From Salipaludibacillus sp. CUR1 (GTDB lineage: Bacteria; Bacillota; Bacilli; Bacillales; Salisediminibacteriaceae), in assembly GCF_021028955.1 (NCBI RefSeq), contig NZ_JAIWPE010000096.1:446879-510878 (forward strand): a stretch of DNA of 64,000 nucleotides, in the 5' to 3' direction. Both the position numbers and the translations under genes were made by a program. Each line of letters opens with the position of its first letter. Positions within the stretch are counted from its first letter, which is position 1. The notes beneath the pieces are model-generated. The model was not told the DNA's origin and searched no databases. It saw only the letters and a program-made list of their open reading frames with translations. This document shows positions 53,109-62,550 of the stretch, one piece after another.

Positions 53109-54218
53109 TCAGCTTTTATTCTCATTCAGTTCTACATCAATCTTCCTTCTAAGCTGCAGTAACCGGTACATATGAGAAAAAATCACTTTTGTTACTGCGT
53201 ACAGCGGCACTGCCAGTATAAGCCCTAACAGGCCGGCAAACCTTCCGGCTACAAGTATGAGAACAATGATCGTCAAAGGGTGCACAGCCAGTTTTCTTCC
53301 CATAACCTGGGGTGAAATTAAATTACTCTCTATTTGCTGGACAATAACAATCGCCAGGACGACCCATAAAACCATTAGCGGGGAATCTATAATCGCCACA
53401 ATTACAGCAGGCACTGTCCCAATCCACGGACCGACAAACGGTACGATATTTGTAAACATCGCCACTAGAGCAAGAATTAAAGAATAATCTATGCCAATGA
53501 TTAAAAAAGCAATGTACATTAATACACCTACACAGAAACTGACAATGATCTGCCCCTGTATATAAGAACTTAATTTATCGTCCATATCTTTAAGAATCCG
53601 GCGTCCTTCAGCCTGCTGTTTTTCAGGCAAGAAGCGAAGCATCTGATCAGGTGCCTTTTCTCCATCTTTTAATAGATAAAACAGCACAAATGGAACGACG
53701 ATAAAAATTAGTATAACATTAGTCACGACTCCAATAAAACCGGCAATATTCGTCGTTATGAAATCAAAAGCTTCATAAAGGTAATTAGTCAGGTTAGTTG
53801 TAAGTTCCTCTATAGAAAAATTCTCTGTCTGCTGGAACCTGGCAACCCATTCATTATCCTCCAGCTGAATCAAAAGCCTTCTCAGTTCTTCAAATAGCAT
53901 CGGCGCATTTTCAACCAGGTTGGTTACCTGCCTCTGAAGAATGGGTCCCACTACTATCACAAGAAGACTAATAAGCCCTATCAGCACTAAATAAATGGCC
54001 ACAATGGCCATTGGTCTCGGCACTTTGTAATTATGTAACAAATGGACAACCGGCCTTAGTAAATAAAAGAGCACCCCGGCTATCAAAAATGGAATAAACA
54101 GTGTTTGAAAAAATACAACTAGAGGCCGGAATATAAAAGATATATGGGTTCCGACTAATATAATCAGAAACAATAACAGGATAGCTGCTAATACATTAAA
54201 AAAACGCGACTGAAACAA
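53109..54218 (-). CDS. AI-2E family permease
   Basis: About 369 residues from TTG 54218 (AGAGGGAAGAG upstream). Multiple membrane segments, PFVLFYLLKDGEKAPDQMLRFLP, GVLMYIAFLIIGIDYSLILALVA and IPFVGPWIGTVPA-like MFTNIVPFVGPWIGT are the AI-2E/PerM-family hallmarks. Members range from autoinducer exporters to Na+/H+ antiporters, so substrate is open. It lies 35 bases after... the rhodanese gene downstream on the same strand (stop 53109, rhodanese start 53073), suggesting an operon. Confidence 0.85.
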   Translation of the reverse strand: MFQSRFFNVLAAILLLFLIILVGTHISFIFRPLVVFFQTLFIPFLIAGVLFYLLRPVVHLLHNYKVPRPMAIVAIYLVLIGLISLLVIVVGPILQRQVTNLVENAPMLFEELRRLLIQLEDNEWVARFQQTENFSIEELTTNLTNYLYEAFDFITTNIAGFIGVVTNVILIFIVVPFVLFYLLKDGEKAPDQMLRFLPEKQQAEGRRILKDMDDKLSSYIQGQIIVSFCVGVLMYIAFLIIGIDYSLILALVAMFTNIVPFVGPWIGTVPAVIVAIIDSPLMVLWVVLAIVIVQQIESNLISPQVMGRKLAVHPLTIIVLILVAGRFAGLLGLILAVPLYAVTKVIFSHMYRLLQLRRKIDVELNENKS

Positions 54219-54325
54219 TGCTCTTCCCTCTTTTCTATCTATCAATAGAGTAAATTATAACACATGTTTGCGATGTTAAAGCAGGATGTCAGGTGTTCCT
54301 GTTAATTTATTTCACCAATTAAAAA

Positions 54326-54372
54326 GGCTGCCCTTAGAAAGGAAAATTTCCTTACCAGGCAGCAGGGTTTTT
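54326..54372 (-). terminator. Terminator of the LacI-type regulator gene
   Basis: GGCTGCC (54326-54332) pairs with GGCAGC (54358-54363), with inner AAGGAAA/TTTCCTT; minus-strand tail TTTTTAATT. It is also usable on the plus strand. Confidence 0.8.
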
Positions 54373-54378
54373 ATGTCA

Positions 54379-55422
54379 TCATTGTTTTGTAAGGCGCTTA
54401 ACAATACGCTGGCATGTTTGCCTTTTAATCAATTTATGCGGAATGATAACATGTTTAGGTTTTGTCTCAGGATTTAAAATCTTTTCGATTAAACAATTGG
54501 CTGCTTCATATCCAAGGCTGAAAATGTTAATATCCACTGTTGTCATAGGAGGAGAGGACAGCTCTGAAATCATAACATTATTAAAGCTTATAATTGAAAT
54601 ATCATCCGGTACCCGGACTTCCATTTCACTCAGCATTCTCATCACACCAAATGTCATAATATCGTCAGCTACAATCAGAGCAGTCGGACGTTCACTGAGG
54701 CTCATTAAATCAATAACCGCTTCCTGTCCGCCTTCCTGCAGTTCTTCATGGAATACGACATATTCTTTCTTAGGTTCAATACCGGCATTAGTTAATGCTT
54801 TCTTATACCCTTCCATATGATCTAAAGTCACGACCGTTTCAAGATTCCCTCCGATAAAGGCAATTCTTTCATGACCTAACAATAGCAGATACTCTGTAAC
54901 TGTTTTTGCGGCTTTAAAATTGTCATTATTGACATACGTTACTTCTTTCATTTCGAGATCGTACGGCCGGCCAATCACTGAGAACGGAAATTTTTCGTTA
55001 TATAAGTAATTCATGACCTTATCGTTTACTTTAGAATATAACAATATAATTCCGTCCACCCGTTTCCCTTGCACCATATCCTGCACTTCTTCAAATATCT
55101 CATCATCTGATTGTCCTGTAGAAAGATACAGGCCATATTCCAGCTGGTGAGCTTTTGTACTTATCCCGCGAATAACTTCAGGGAAAAAAGGGTTCTGAAA
55201 CGTTTTAGTTGCAGAATTAGGCATAATTAACCCGAGTGTTTTAGTACTTTTATTTGCCAGACTGCGCGCGTTAAAGTTTGGATGATATCCAAGCTCTTTC
55301 ATCGCTTCACGTACTTTCTCTTTTGTCCGCTCACTGATTCTTGGGCTGTTTGCAATCACCCGGGATACGGTAGAAGGGGCGACATTTGCAATTTTAGCTA
55401 CATCTTTAATTGTCACTGCCAT
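54379..55422 (-). CDS. mdxR: LacI-family regulator of maltodextrin genes (MalR/MdxR-like)
   Basis: 347 residues: an N-terminal helix-turn-helix TIKDVAKIANVAPSTVSRVI with hinge helix NFNARSLANKS, then a periplasmic-binding-like effector domain (TLGLIMPN, VDGIILL, RIAFIGG, DDISIISFNNV). It follows malG on the same strand, the usual place of MalR in maltose operons. Predicted to bind TGCAAACG-type palindromes such as those before mdxE. Start ATG 55422 after AAGGGAAG. Confidence 0.88.
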   Translation of the reverse strand: MAVTIKDVAKIANVAPSTVSRVIANSPRISERTKEKVREAMKELGYHPNFNARSLANKSTKTLGLIMPNSATKTFQNPFFPEVIRGISTKAHQLEYGLYLSTGQSDDEIFEEVQDMVQGKRVDGIILLYSKVNDKVMNYLYNEKFPFSVIGRPYDLEMKEVTYVNNDNFKAAKTVTEYLLLLGHERIAFIGGNLETVVTLDHMEGYKKALTNAGIEPKKEYVVFHEELQEGGQEAVIDLMSLSERPTALIVADDIMTFGVMRMLSEMEVRVPDDISIISFNNVMISELSSPPMTTVDINIFSLGYEAANCLIEKILNPETKPKHVIIPHKLIKRQTCQRIVKRLTKQ

Positions 55423-55687
55423 CACTTTTACTTCCCTTCTGTTATGAAGTTCTGCTCTGACGTTTCAGAAAGCAGACTTCAGTATTATGAACCACACTTA
55501 CTGCAGCTGTAGTATTATTTTATAGTTTGAACCCTTACTTGTTAAAAAATAATCTCTGAAAATAGTCTCAACTTAAATAAAGGTGTTTATAACTTGATTA
55601 TATAATAACTTAAAATAAACTATCATGCTGTTTTTTATAAGTAAAAAAAGAACCTGATTTCTTTTTTTACTCATCAGTAATTAAGAA

Positions 55688-55717
55688 ACGGGAAAGAGAG
55701 CTAGTCTCTATCCCCGT
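55688..55717 (-). terminator. Hairpin after mdxG
   Basis: ACGGGAAAGAGAG (55688-55700) pairs with CTCTATCCCCGT (55706-55717) with one mismatch. The T-run is weak, so it may only attenuate transcription into mdxR. The rest of 55423-55723 shows nothing I can support. Confidence 0.6.
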
Positions 55718-55723
55718 ATTGAA

Positions 55724-56590
55724 TTACCCTTTTGTTGCTCCGGAAGCAAGACCGGAAATTAAATATCTCTGCAGGAACAAATACACTAACGCAATTGGTA
55801 CAGCAATTAAAATAGCACCGGCTGCAAAACGTGTAAACGTGTTCGCAAACTCGTCATTAACAAAATTAAACAAGCCAAGAGCAAGAGTGAAATTTTCCGG
55901 ACTCCTTAACACGATCCTCGGCAAAATGAAGTCCATAAACGGAGCCATAAAGTTAAATAAGGCAACAACTGCTAAGATTGGTTTAGCTAACGGAAGCAGA
56001 ATCTGGAAAAAGATTCTGAAGTGGCCCGCCCCGTCAATTTTAGCGGACTCATCCAGTTCACGCGGCAGAGTATCAAAGTAGCCTTTTACAAGGAAAGCGT
56101 TCATAGGAATCGCTCCACCGATATAAATTATGATAAGCCCTACTAAACTGTCAAGTAAACCAACAGTGTTTAACAGGATATACAATGCCACCATCGCCAT
56201 GAGTACCGGAAACATCTGTAAAAGAAGGAAAGCATATAACCCGTTTTTTCTTCCTTTAAATCTGTATCTGGAAAAAGCGTAGGCGGTTAATCCAACCGTA
56301 AAGGTTGCCAAGACTGACACTGATAATGCTACTATTAATGTGTTTTTATACCAGGTCAGGTAGTTACTTCGCGGGTCAAAAAACAGCCATTCATAATGGA
56401 CAAGGGACCAGTTTTCAGGAATCATTTGTGCACCGTAAAGTCCCCTGCCTGGATTAAATGAGACTCCTAATGTCCATAACAAAGGATACAGGATTATAAC
56501 AAACATAATTCCAATGATTGTGTAAATCCCGATCATTTCCAGTAAATTTTTCCGCTTTTTGCTCATTGGTTTTCGATTTTTTGTACTCAT
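55724..56590 (-). CDS. mdxG: Maltodextrin ABC transporter permease MdxG/MalG
   Basis: 288 residues, six membrane segments. The EAA loop that contacts the ATPase is RELDESAKIDGAGHFRIFFQILLPLAKP. Its ATG overlaps the mdxF stop by one base. Together with MdxF it forms the channel; no ATPase gene is nearby, as in Bacillus where MsmX serves several transporters. Confidence 0.95.
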   Translation of the reverse strand: MSTKNRKPMSKKRKNLLEMIGIYTIIGIMFVIILYPLLWTLGVSFNPGRGLYGAQMIPENWSLVHYEWLFFDPRSNYLTWYKNTLIVALSVSVLATFTVGLTAYAFSRYRFKGRKNGLYAFLLLQMFPVLMAMVALYILLNTVGLLDSLVGLIIIYIGGAIPMNAFLVKGYFDTLPRELDESAKIDGAGHFRIFFQILLPLAKPILAVVALFNFMAPFMDFILPRIVLRSPENFTLALGLFNFVNDEFANTFTRFAAGAILIAVPIALVYLFLQRYLISGLASGATKG

Positions 56591-57900
56591 TAGAAAGTCC
56601 CCTCCTCTTTAAAGGAACGTGAACGACGGAATTGGAAGAATGCAAATGTCGCTACGAGCAATCCTAGAATAATTGAAATGGCTGCTGCCATATTAAACTG
56701 CTGGTTTTCAAACGTTAGCCCGTAAATCCATGAAATAAGTATATCGGATCCGCCAGCCGTCTGTCCGCGGACAGCAGGTCCCCCCTGGTTAAACAGGTAG
56801 ATAATATTAAAATTGTTAAAGTTAAACGAATACTGCATAATCAGTAAAGGTGCCGTGGCAAACATTAAGTGAGGGAACGTTATATTGCGGAATTTCTGCC
56901 AGCGGTTCGCTCCATCGATATCAGCCGCTTCATACCAGTCACTTGATATCCCCTGAAGGACTCCGGTAAATAAGGCGTAAACAAACGGAAACCCAAGCCA
57001 AACCTGAATCAGAATTAAGGCTACCCTCGTCCAGAAAGGATCTTGAAGCCATGGGATCCTGGTATTAAATAATGGCTCAATAATTTGCAGATTTATGGCT
57101 CCGAAGTTATCGTTAAAAATAGCTGAGAAAATAATAATAGTTACAAATGCCGGAACCGCCCACGGTAAAATAAATACTGTCCTGATAAGCTTTTTAAACT
57201 TAACCCGTGGATCGTTAACAAGTATTGCAAGGAACATAGCAAGAGCAATTTGCAGTGTGGTTGCTACAAATGTCCAGATCAGAGTCCAGGACAGAACGTT
57301 TATAAATGTGTTACGCCATTCGTTAATTGTAAACAGGTTAATAAAGTTCTGGAAACCTACCCACTCTAGCAGATGTCTTGGCGGCGCATTATATAAGTTA
57401 TAGTTAGTAAATGCCAGGAAAACCATAAACAACAATGGGAAAACAACTACAAACATAAGCAGGAATAACCCTGGTCCTACTAAAAGATACGGGAAACCGG
57501 TATCCCATGCATTTTTAAATCCTTCCCTGATGTTAGGAACCTTCCAGCCTAATTGTATTCTCTTTGCGTCTTTAAAGGCGTCCTGGATGTTTAAAATGTA
57601 AAAAGTTAAAAAGAATGCGGTGAAAATAAGAGAGAGAATTCCGTTACTTAAGAAGACACGCGAGTCATCCTCACGAGGAACTTCTCCTAATGTCACCAGC
57701 CCCTGTAGCCCTGTAGAGATGAAATCAATCATCGCAATGACAAAAGCAGCAAAGAGAATGAATAAGGCGGCACCTTTTCCATAACGTTTGTTATAAGCCT
57801 GTCCCAGCCCCGGAATAATTGAAAGCAGCGCAGCTACAGTCGGATTATGCTTCGGGTTTACTATACTATTATCTCTGTCGTGACTGTTTTTTGTAGCCAT
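56590..57900 (-). CDS. mdxF: Maltodextrin ABC transporter permease MdxF/MalF
   Basis: 436 residues, the length of B. subtilis MdxF. An N-terminal extension with two hydrophobic segments (LLSIIPGLGQAYNKRYGKGAA) precedes six transport segments; EAA loop DWYEAADIDGANRWQKFRNITFPHL. ATG 57900 follows AGGAGGAAGC; the upstream extension to 57963 is not needed. Confidence 0.95.
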   Translation of the reverse strand: MATKNSHDRDNSIVNPKHNPTVAALLSIIPGLGQAYNKRYGKGAALFILFAAFVIAMIDFISTGLQGLVTLGEVPREDDSRVFLSNGILSLIFTAFFLTFYILNIQDAFKDAKRIQLGWKVPNIREGFKNAWDTGFPYLLVGPGLFLLMFVVVFPLLFMVFLAFTNYNLYNAPPRHLLEWVGFQNFINLFTINEWRNTFINVLSWTLIWTFVATTLQIALAMFLAILVNDPRVKFKKLIRTVFILPWAVPAFVTIIIFSAIFNDNFGAINLQIIEPLFNTRIPWLQDPFWTRVALILIQVWLGFPFVYALFTGVLQGISSDWYEAADIDGANRWQKFRNITFPHLMFATAPLLIMQYSFNFNNFNIIYLFNQGGPAVRGQTAGGSDILISWIYGLTFENQQFNMAAAISIILGLLVATFAFFQFRRSRSFKEEGTF

Positions 57901-57972
57901 AATAGCTTCCTCCTGATTGAAAGATTCGGGATTGGAGATACAAGCTCTCCAATCCCTCCTCACTTTTGGTTA

Positions 57973-59298
57973 TTAATTCATAATCGCAATTTGTTCGCGA
58001 ATTTGCTCAACTGCTTCGTCAAGCACTTCCTGCGGGTCGTCTCCTTGGGAAACAAATTCAAGCGCATCACCGATTGGCTCCCAAACCTGAGACATTTCAG
58101 GAATGTTAGGCATTGGCTCAGCGTGCTGAGTCTGTTCAAAAATTGGAGCCATCAAATCGTCTTCAATTTCTACAGCTGTGTGTGCCGGAAGCTCACCAGC
58201 TACTTCAAAATAAGTTTCAGAGTTTTCAGCGTTCGTAAGGAATAAAGCCAGCTCAGTAGCCCAGTACTGATCTTCAGTATAATAATTGACTAACCAGCCT
58301 TTGTTTCCAGAGAAAGAGCTTAATACTTCTCCGTCCTGTTCAGGAAGTGGAGAAATTTCAAGGCTGTCTCCTAAAGCATCTTCATACTCAGGAATCGCCC
58401 AAGGGCCTGTCACAACCATACCTGCCTGGCCGTCTGTAAACAGTCCGTTCATAATATCGCCGTCAATACCGCTAGGCATGAGGTCTTCTTCAAACCAGGA
58501 CTGAATAACTTCAGCACCTTGTACAGCACCATCACTGTTTAAACCAATATCCTCAGGATCATAAACACCGTCTTCATCCTGGGCAAACACATAGCCGCCA
58601 GGAGCAGTTAAGAACGGATACGAGAAATAGAAGTTAGTCGCTTCCATTAAGAATCCGTAAGTGCTTCCGTCAGTCAGGTCACGTGCGACGTCCATTAATT
58701 CATCCATTGTTTCAGGAGCATCAGGAACTAAATCAGTGTTCCGGAAAAGAGCATAAGTTTCCACTACAGCAGGAATACCATATTGGATCCCTTCGTAGCT
58801 GAATGACTGAACCGCTTCTTCGTTATACTCAGAAAGGCGGTCAAGCTGGTCATCGGTCAATTCAAGTTCAGCAGCCAAACCTTGAAGGTGAATATCACCC
58901 ATACGGTCATGCGGCTGGAAGAAAAGGTCAGGACCTTGTCCGGCTGGTCCGTCCAAAGACATACCTTCCGTCTGATCCAGCATAGAATATGGAGTAATGT
59001 TAACATCAATGCCATACTCGTCAGTGAAACGTTCTGAAATTTCTTCATAAGCGTCTAATTGGGCATCTTCATCATTCACCCACATAGTGAGCTCTTCAGG
59101 CTTTTCTGGCGCATCTTCGTCTGCAGCGCCTTCATTTCCTTCTGCATCATTGTTATCATTAGTGACGTCTGCATTATTGCCGTTGTTTGCATCGTTTGCC
59201 GGTCCGTCTGTTTCATTGTTGTTTCCACAAGCAACAAGAGCGATCGACAACACAATCAGAAGCATTAACGATAACAGTAACGATTTGCCTTTAAACAT
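57973..59298 (-). CDS. mdxE: Maltodextrin-binding lipoprotein MdxE/MalE
   Basis: 441 residues. Lipobox LSIALVACGNN, then a low-complexity acidic Asn/Asp/Glu linker and a sugar-binding domain (ELTMWVNDEDAQLDAYEEISERF, GPWAIPEYEDALGDSLEISPLP). First gene of the operon. ATG 59298 follows GGGGGAAATC. The acidic composition is typical of extracellular proteins of halophilic or alkaliphilic Bacilli. Confidence 0.94.
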   Translation of the reverse strand: MFKGKSLLLSLMLLIVLSIALVACGNNNETDGPANDANNGNNADVTNDNNDAEGNEGAADEDAPEKPEELTMWVNDEDAQLDAYEEISERFTDEYGIDVNITPYSMLDQTEGMSLDGPAGQGPDLFFQPHDRMGDIHLQGLAAELELTDDQLDRLSEYNEEAVQSFSYEGIQYGIPAVVETYALFRNTDLVPDAPETMDELMDVARDLTDGSTYGFLMEATNFYFSYPFLTAPGGYVFAQDEDGVYDPEDIGLNSDGAVQGAEVIQSWFEEDLMPSGIDGDIMNGLFTDGQAGMVVTGPWAIPEYEDALGDSLEISPLPEQDGEVLSSFSGNKGWLVNYYTEDQYWATELALFLTNAENSETYFEVAGELPAHTAVEIEDDLMAPIFEQTQHAEPMPNIPEMSQVWEPIGDALEFVSQGDDPQEVLDEAVEQIREQIAIMN

Positions 59299-59402
59299 GT
59301 GATTTCCCCCTATAAAAAATTGTTTTTGTTTGTGCAACCTGTTTGCCTTAATGTTGCATAGCCTCTTCCGGAAAATGTCTGCTGAACTATTTCAGCCTGT
59401 TA

Positions 59403-59416
59403 AGTAATCGCTTGCA
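59403..59416 (-). promoter_or_regulatory. cre-like site before mdxE (proximal)
   Basis: On the minus strand TGCAAGCGATTACT matches the cre consensus TGNAANCGNWNNCW. It lies about 105 bases before the mdxE start, inside the leader. Confidence 0.55.
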
Positions 59417-59546
59417 AAACCAGGCTTCAATATATCCCGCCTTACTGTCCTGCCCTCTATCGGCTTTAATTATGAGTCCTCTTTAAAAGAGATCTATCAT
59501 AACTTTATTGAAAGTAAGTTTACCGGAAAACAGAAATGCAAATCGA

Positions 59547-59653
59547 GACAACCGTTTGCACTAAGTGGTATAAAACAATTCCACGAGAGGCCCGTGAAAT
59601 CGTTTGCACCATCTTATGATTTTATTATACTATCATCTTTACAAAAAACACAA
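59547..59653 (-). promoter_or_regulatory. mdxE promoter with cre/LacI-type operators
   Basis: TTGTGT (59653-59648) and TATAAT (59629-59624) are separated by 18 bases on the minus strand. TGCAAACGATTTCA (59608-59595) matches the cre consensus and lies about +10 to +23; a second site with the same half TGCAAACG is at 59560-59547. They would bind CcpA and/or the LacI-type regulator encoded after mdxG. Confidence 0.75.
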
Positions 59654-59700
59654 CCTTTTTTATTAAAAGTTTATATCAATTGTTACATAACTGTGTCTTA

Positions 59701-61404
59701 TTAACTCTTCAGCTTCTGCGCCATCTCTTCCAGCTTCTCTGTTTCAGCAGCAAGTCTTTCCTGAAGCACGGTCTGATTAGAAATAATCGAGTTTACACTC
59801 CCGCTTTTTCCTTGCAGTACGTTCGCACTGTCTGCTAATTCTGATACAGAGTGAACAACCTCAGCAATTGCTTCATTTATTTGAGAAATTGATTCACTGA
59901 TCTCATGGTGTTCGCCTGAAATTTTTGCGCTTTCTAAAGAAAATTCTTTAAATAGCCTGGCAGAGGCAGCTGTTCTCTCTCTGGCGCTTTCACTGTTTAA
60001 TATGAAATCTTCAAAAGAGCCTGCTACATCTTCTGATTCTTTATGTAAGGTGCTTAAGACTTCTTTTGTACGCTTTGAAAAATTGTTTGTCCCTTGTGAG
60101 AGCTTACGAATTTCTTCAGCTACGACCGCAAAACTCCTTCCTTCTTTTCCTGCTTTAGCCGCTTCTATCGACGCATTAATTGCAAGGAGGTTAGTCTGCT
60201 CTGCAATATCGTCAATTCCATTTAAAAATGAAGAAATGTGGACGAGCTGTTCTTGCATTCCTGCAACCCTTCCCGACGTATTTCCGGTTTTTTCTTTAAG
60301 TTCCTCCATGGATTCTTCCAGTTCCTTCATTAATAATGTCCCCTGGATTGAAGCATCTTCTATCCTCTGAATCTGCTTATTCATATATTCAATTGAAGAT
60401 TGAATTTCCTGGGAACTTGCTGAAACTTCTTCTGTGGTAGCAGAAATAGTCCCTGTAAAACCACTTTGCCGTTCCATGCCACCCGCAAACTCGTCCATTG
60501 TCTTTTCTATTTTCTTCATCCCTTCCAGTTGAACCACTGACATTTCGGAAGTCTCTTTTGCTACCGATAATACATTTCCGCTTATTTCATCATTTTTCTT
60601 TAATAGAGCTGATAACCTTCCGCCCATATCTTTAAGCCTTAAATCTATTTGACCGAACTCATCGTTCCTGTCAATTATATGATCATAGCTTAAGTTTCCA
60701 TCAGAGTATTCATTAATTCGCTTTCTGACAATTTGCACCCCTCTGCTTAAATTTCTGCTGAACAGAAGCAAAGATATAAGAGGAACCATTATCAATACTG
60801 TAAGAGCTGTCATTGTGACTCTTTCAGTTACGGCTAAAGAAGACTCCAGGGCTAAAGAGGCTCCTTCTCTTTCAGCCTCCAAATAATTCTGCATGCGCTC
60901 ATTAACATTATTCACTGACTGTTCGTTACGTGTAATGACCGGAGATACTCTGTTCCGGATCTCCTCTATTTCATTTCCTACATAAATGGTTGAAAAATAA
61001 GTATGGTAAGTGGCATCATAAGATTCCACGACATCTTTTAAAAACCCAAAATAATGTTCTAATTCTTCATCTCCGGCAATACTCTTTTCCAAGCTCGAGT
61101 AAAGAGTCCCTGTCTCAGTTAAAACCTGCTGAACAGATTCAATATGGGCTTCGTTGTAACCTGAAGTGGTAAGCTGGTATTTTAATAAACTCACCTGTTT
61201 CAGCCCGTTGACTAATTGAGTATAATCCTGCTGAAAAGCAGCTGTCTCTTCCAGGAGCCCACTCTGGTTTTGAACATCCTGGCTGTAATAATAAATTACT
61301 CCTCCAGAGAGAATGCAAACCAGTAATATAAAAACAGTCAGCCCATATAGCCTGTAAATCAATTTTCTTTCTTTTCCCATCTTTCTCTTTTTAGTTTGTT
61401 TCAT
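59701..61404 (-). CDS. Methyl-accepting chemotaxis protein
   Basis: 567 residues. TM1 (about 17-39), an extracytoplasmic helical domain of about 155 residues, TM2 (about 197-217), HAMP, then the signalling domain with the hairpin tip [39 protein letters not shown] split by position near residues 410-448. The ligand domain looks like a four-helix bundle. Its promoter carries a LacI/CcpA-type palindrome. Start after GGCGGGGGGAC. Confidence 0.93.
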   Translation of the reverse strand: MKQTKKRKMGKERKLIYRLYGLTVFILLVCILSGGVIYYYSQDVQNQSGLLEETAAFQQDYTQLVNGLKQVSLLKYQLTTSGYNEAHIESVQQVLTETGTLYSSLEKSIAGDEELEHYFGFLKDVVESYDATYHTYFSTIYVGNEIEEIRNRVSPVITRNEQSVNNVNERMQNYLEAEREGASLALESSLAVTERVTMTALTVLIMVPLISLLLFSRNLSRGVQIVRKRINEYSDGNLSYDHIIDRNDEFGQIDLRLKDMGGRLSALLKKNDEISGNVLSVAKETSEMSVVQLEGMKKIEKTMDEFAGGMERQSGFTGTISATTEEVSASSQEIQSSIEYMNKQIQRIEDASIQGTLLMKELEESMEELKEKTGNTSGRVAGMQEQLVHISSFLNGIDDIAEQTNLLAINASIEAAKAGKEGRSFAVVAEEIRKLSQGTNNFSKRTKEVLSTLHKESEDVAGSFEDFILNSESARERTAASARLFKEFSLESAKISGEHHEISESISQINEAIAEVVHSVSELADSANVLQGKSGSVNSIISNQTVLQERLAAETEKLEEMAQKLKS

Positions 61405-61474
61405 ATTGTCCCCCCGCCAATTATATGTTTAACATGCACCATCGCAGACCTTTAGAACCATGTATCGTCGTCGC

Positions 61475-61502
61475 GCAAGCGCTTGCATCTAGTTAAATTA
61501 TA
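61475..61502 (-). promoter_or_regulatory. Chemoreceptor promoter with LacI/CcpA-type palindrome
   Basis: An extended -10 TGGTATAAT (TATAAT at 61502-61497, minus strand) is followed by the perfect palindrome GCAAGCGCTTGC (61475-61486), which would cover about +4 to +16 of the transcript, as at mdxE. Confidence 0.65.
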
Positions 61503-61541
61503 CCATGGACCAGTCAGGAAAAATATAGTCCTATTCTACAT

Positions 61542-62420
61542 TTACCTATTATTGTCAGTTAAATTAACCTGTCTTCTATATTGCCCGGGAGTCATTCCTT
61601 CCTTTTTTCTGAAGACTCTTGAAAAATAACTAACATCTGAAAAACCCGTTTCTTTTGATATAGTCTGAAGGTCTTTGTTATCTTCCTGTAAAAGTTTTTT
61701 GGCTTTTGAAAGCCTGTAATCATTTAAATACTGAACAGGTGTCATCCCGATGGTGCTCTTCAGTGTCCTTGACACATAATCCGGATGATAAAGAAGTTCC
61801 TGCGCAATTTCTTTTACGCGAAAGGCAGGATCGCTGTAATGTTCCTCTATAAACTGAATGGAGAGGCTGGCGATTTTCTGTGCACTTGTAGGTAATTCCA
61901 GCGCATTTTTTTGTATATGAATGATAATGTCAAAAAAATGTGTCTGCTGTTTCATTTTTTCTCCGGGGTCGTTTGTGTCATTAACCTGTATAAGTTTCCA
62001 AAACATCGCTTCGGCCTGTTCTTTTTGTGTAAATTTACCGAAACGAGGAAGATAAAGTTCATAAAGGTCTGATTCCGTATAAGTATTTTTCCTTTTAACA
62101 ATATGAGACCAGTCAAGTTCGCCCTCTTCCACCAGTTCGTAAGAAGAAGGAAGAATGAAGTGGATCCAGAAAAATTCTGTATCTTCTTCGCAAGGTGCCT
62201 GTCCTGAATGCTCTTTGTAGGGTGCTAAAATGAGGTATTCACCTTCTTTTACTACTGCCGTTTTTTCTTCTTCCTTCATATATAAAGCTCCCTTAGTAAC
62301 AAATAAAATATCAAAGATGTGAAACTTACGCCGAAAGTGTGTTTTTCCTTTTCTAAATATTCCTTTCGCTCCTTTAATAAATACGGGAAGCGGGGGGACG
62401 ACTGTACGAAGAGTATCCAT
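61542..62420 (-). CDS. AraC-family transcriptional regulator
   Basis: 292 residues: an N-terminal cupin-like ligand domain (KFHIFDILFVTKGALYM, EYLILAPYKEHSG) and a C-terminal AraC double helix-turn-helix (FRVKEIAQELLYHPDYVSRTLK; TISKETGFSDVSYFSRVFRKKEGMTPGQYRR region near residue 260-290). ATG 62420 follows TAGGAGGCAGAG. It is divergent from the MATE gene, which it may control. Confidence 0.9.
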   Translation of the reverse strand: MDTLRTVVPPLPVFIKGAKGIFRKGKTHFRRKFHIFDILFVTKGALYMKEEEKTAVVKEGEYLILAPYKEHSGQAPCEEDTEFFWIHFILPSSYELVEEGELDWSHIVKRKNTYTESDLYELYLPRFGKFTQKEQAEAMFWKLIQVNDTNDPGEKMKQQTHFFDIIIHIQKNALELPTSAQKIASLSIQFIEEHYSDPAFRVKEIAQELLYHPDYVSRTLKSTIGMTPVQYLNDYRLSKAKKLLQEDNKDLQTISKETGFSDVSYFSRVFRKKEGMTPGQYRRQVNLTDNNR

Positions 62421-62550
62421 AACTCTGCCTCCTATTAAGTCGGTTTTGTCCAAGACATTTCGTTTTTTTGAATATAAAGTTACTATACACTCATTTATTA
62501 TTAGAAGATAACCTTTTAGAAAATTTTAAAAGCAGAAGCAGGTGTTTGTA

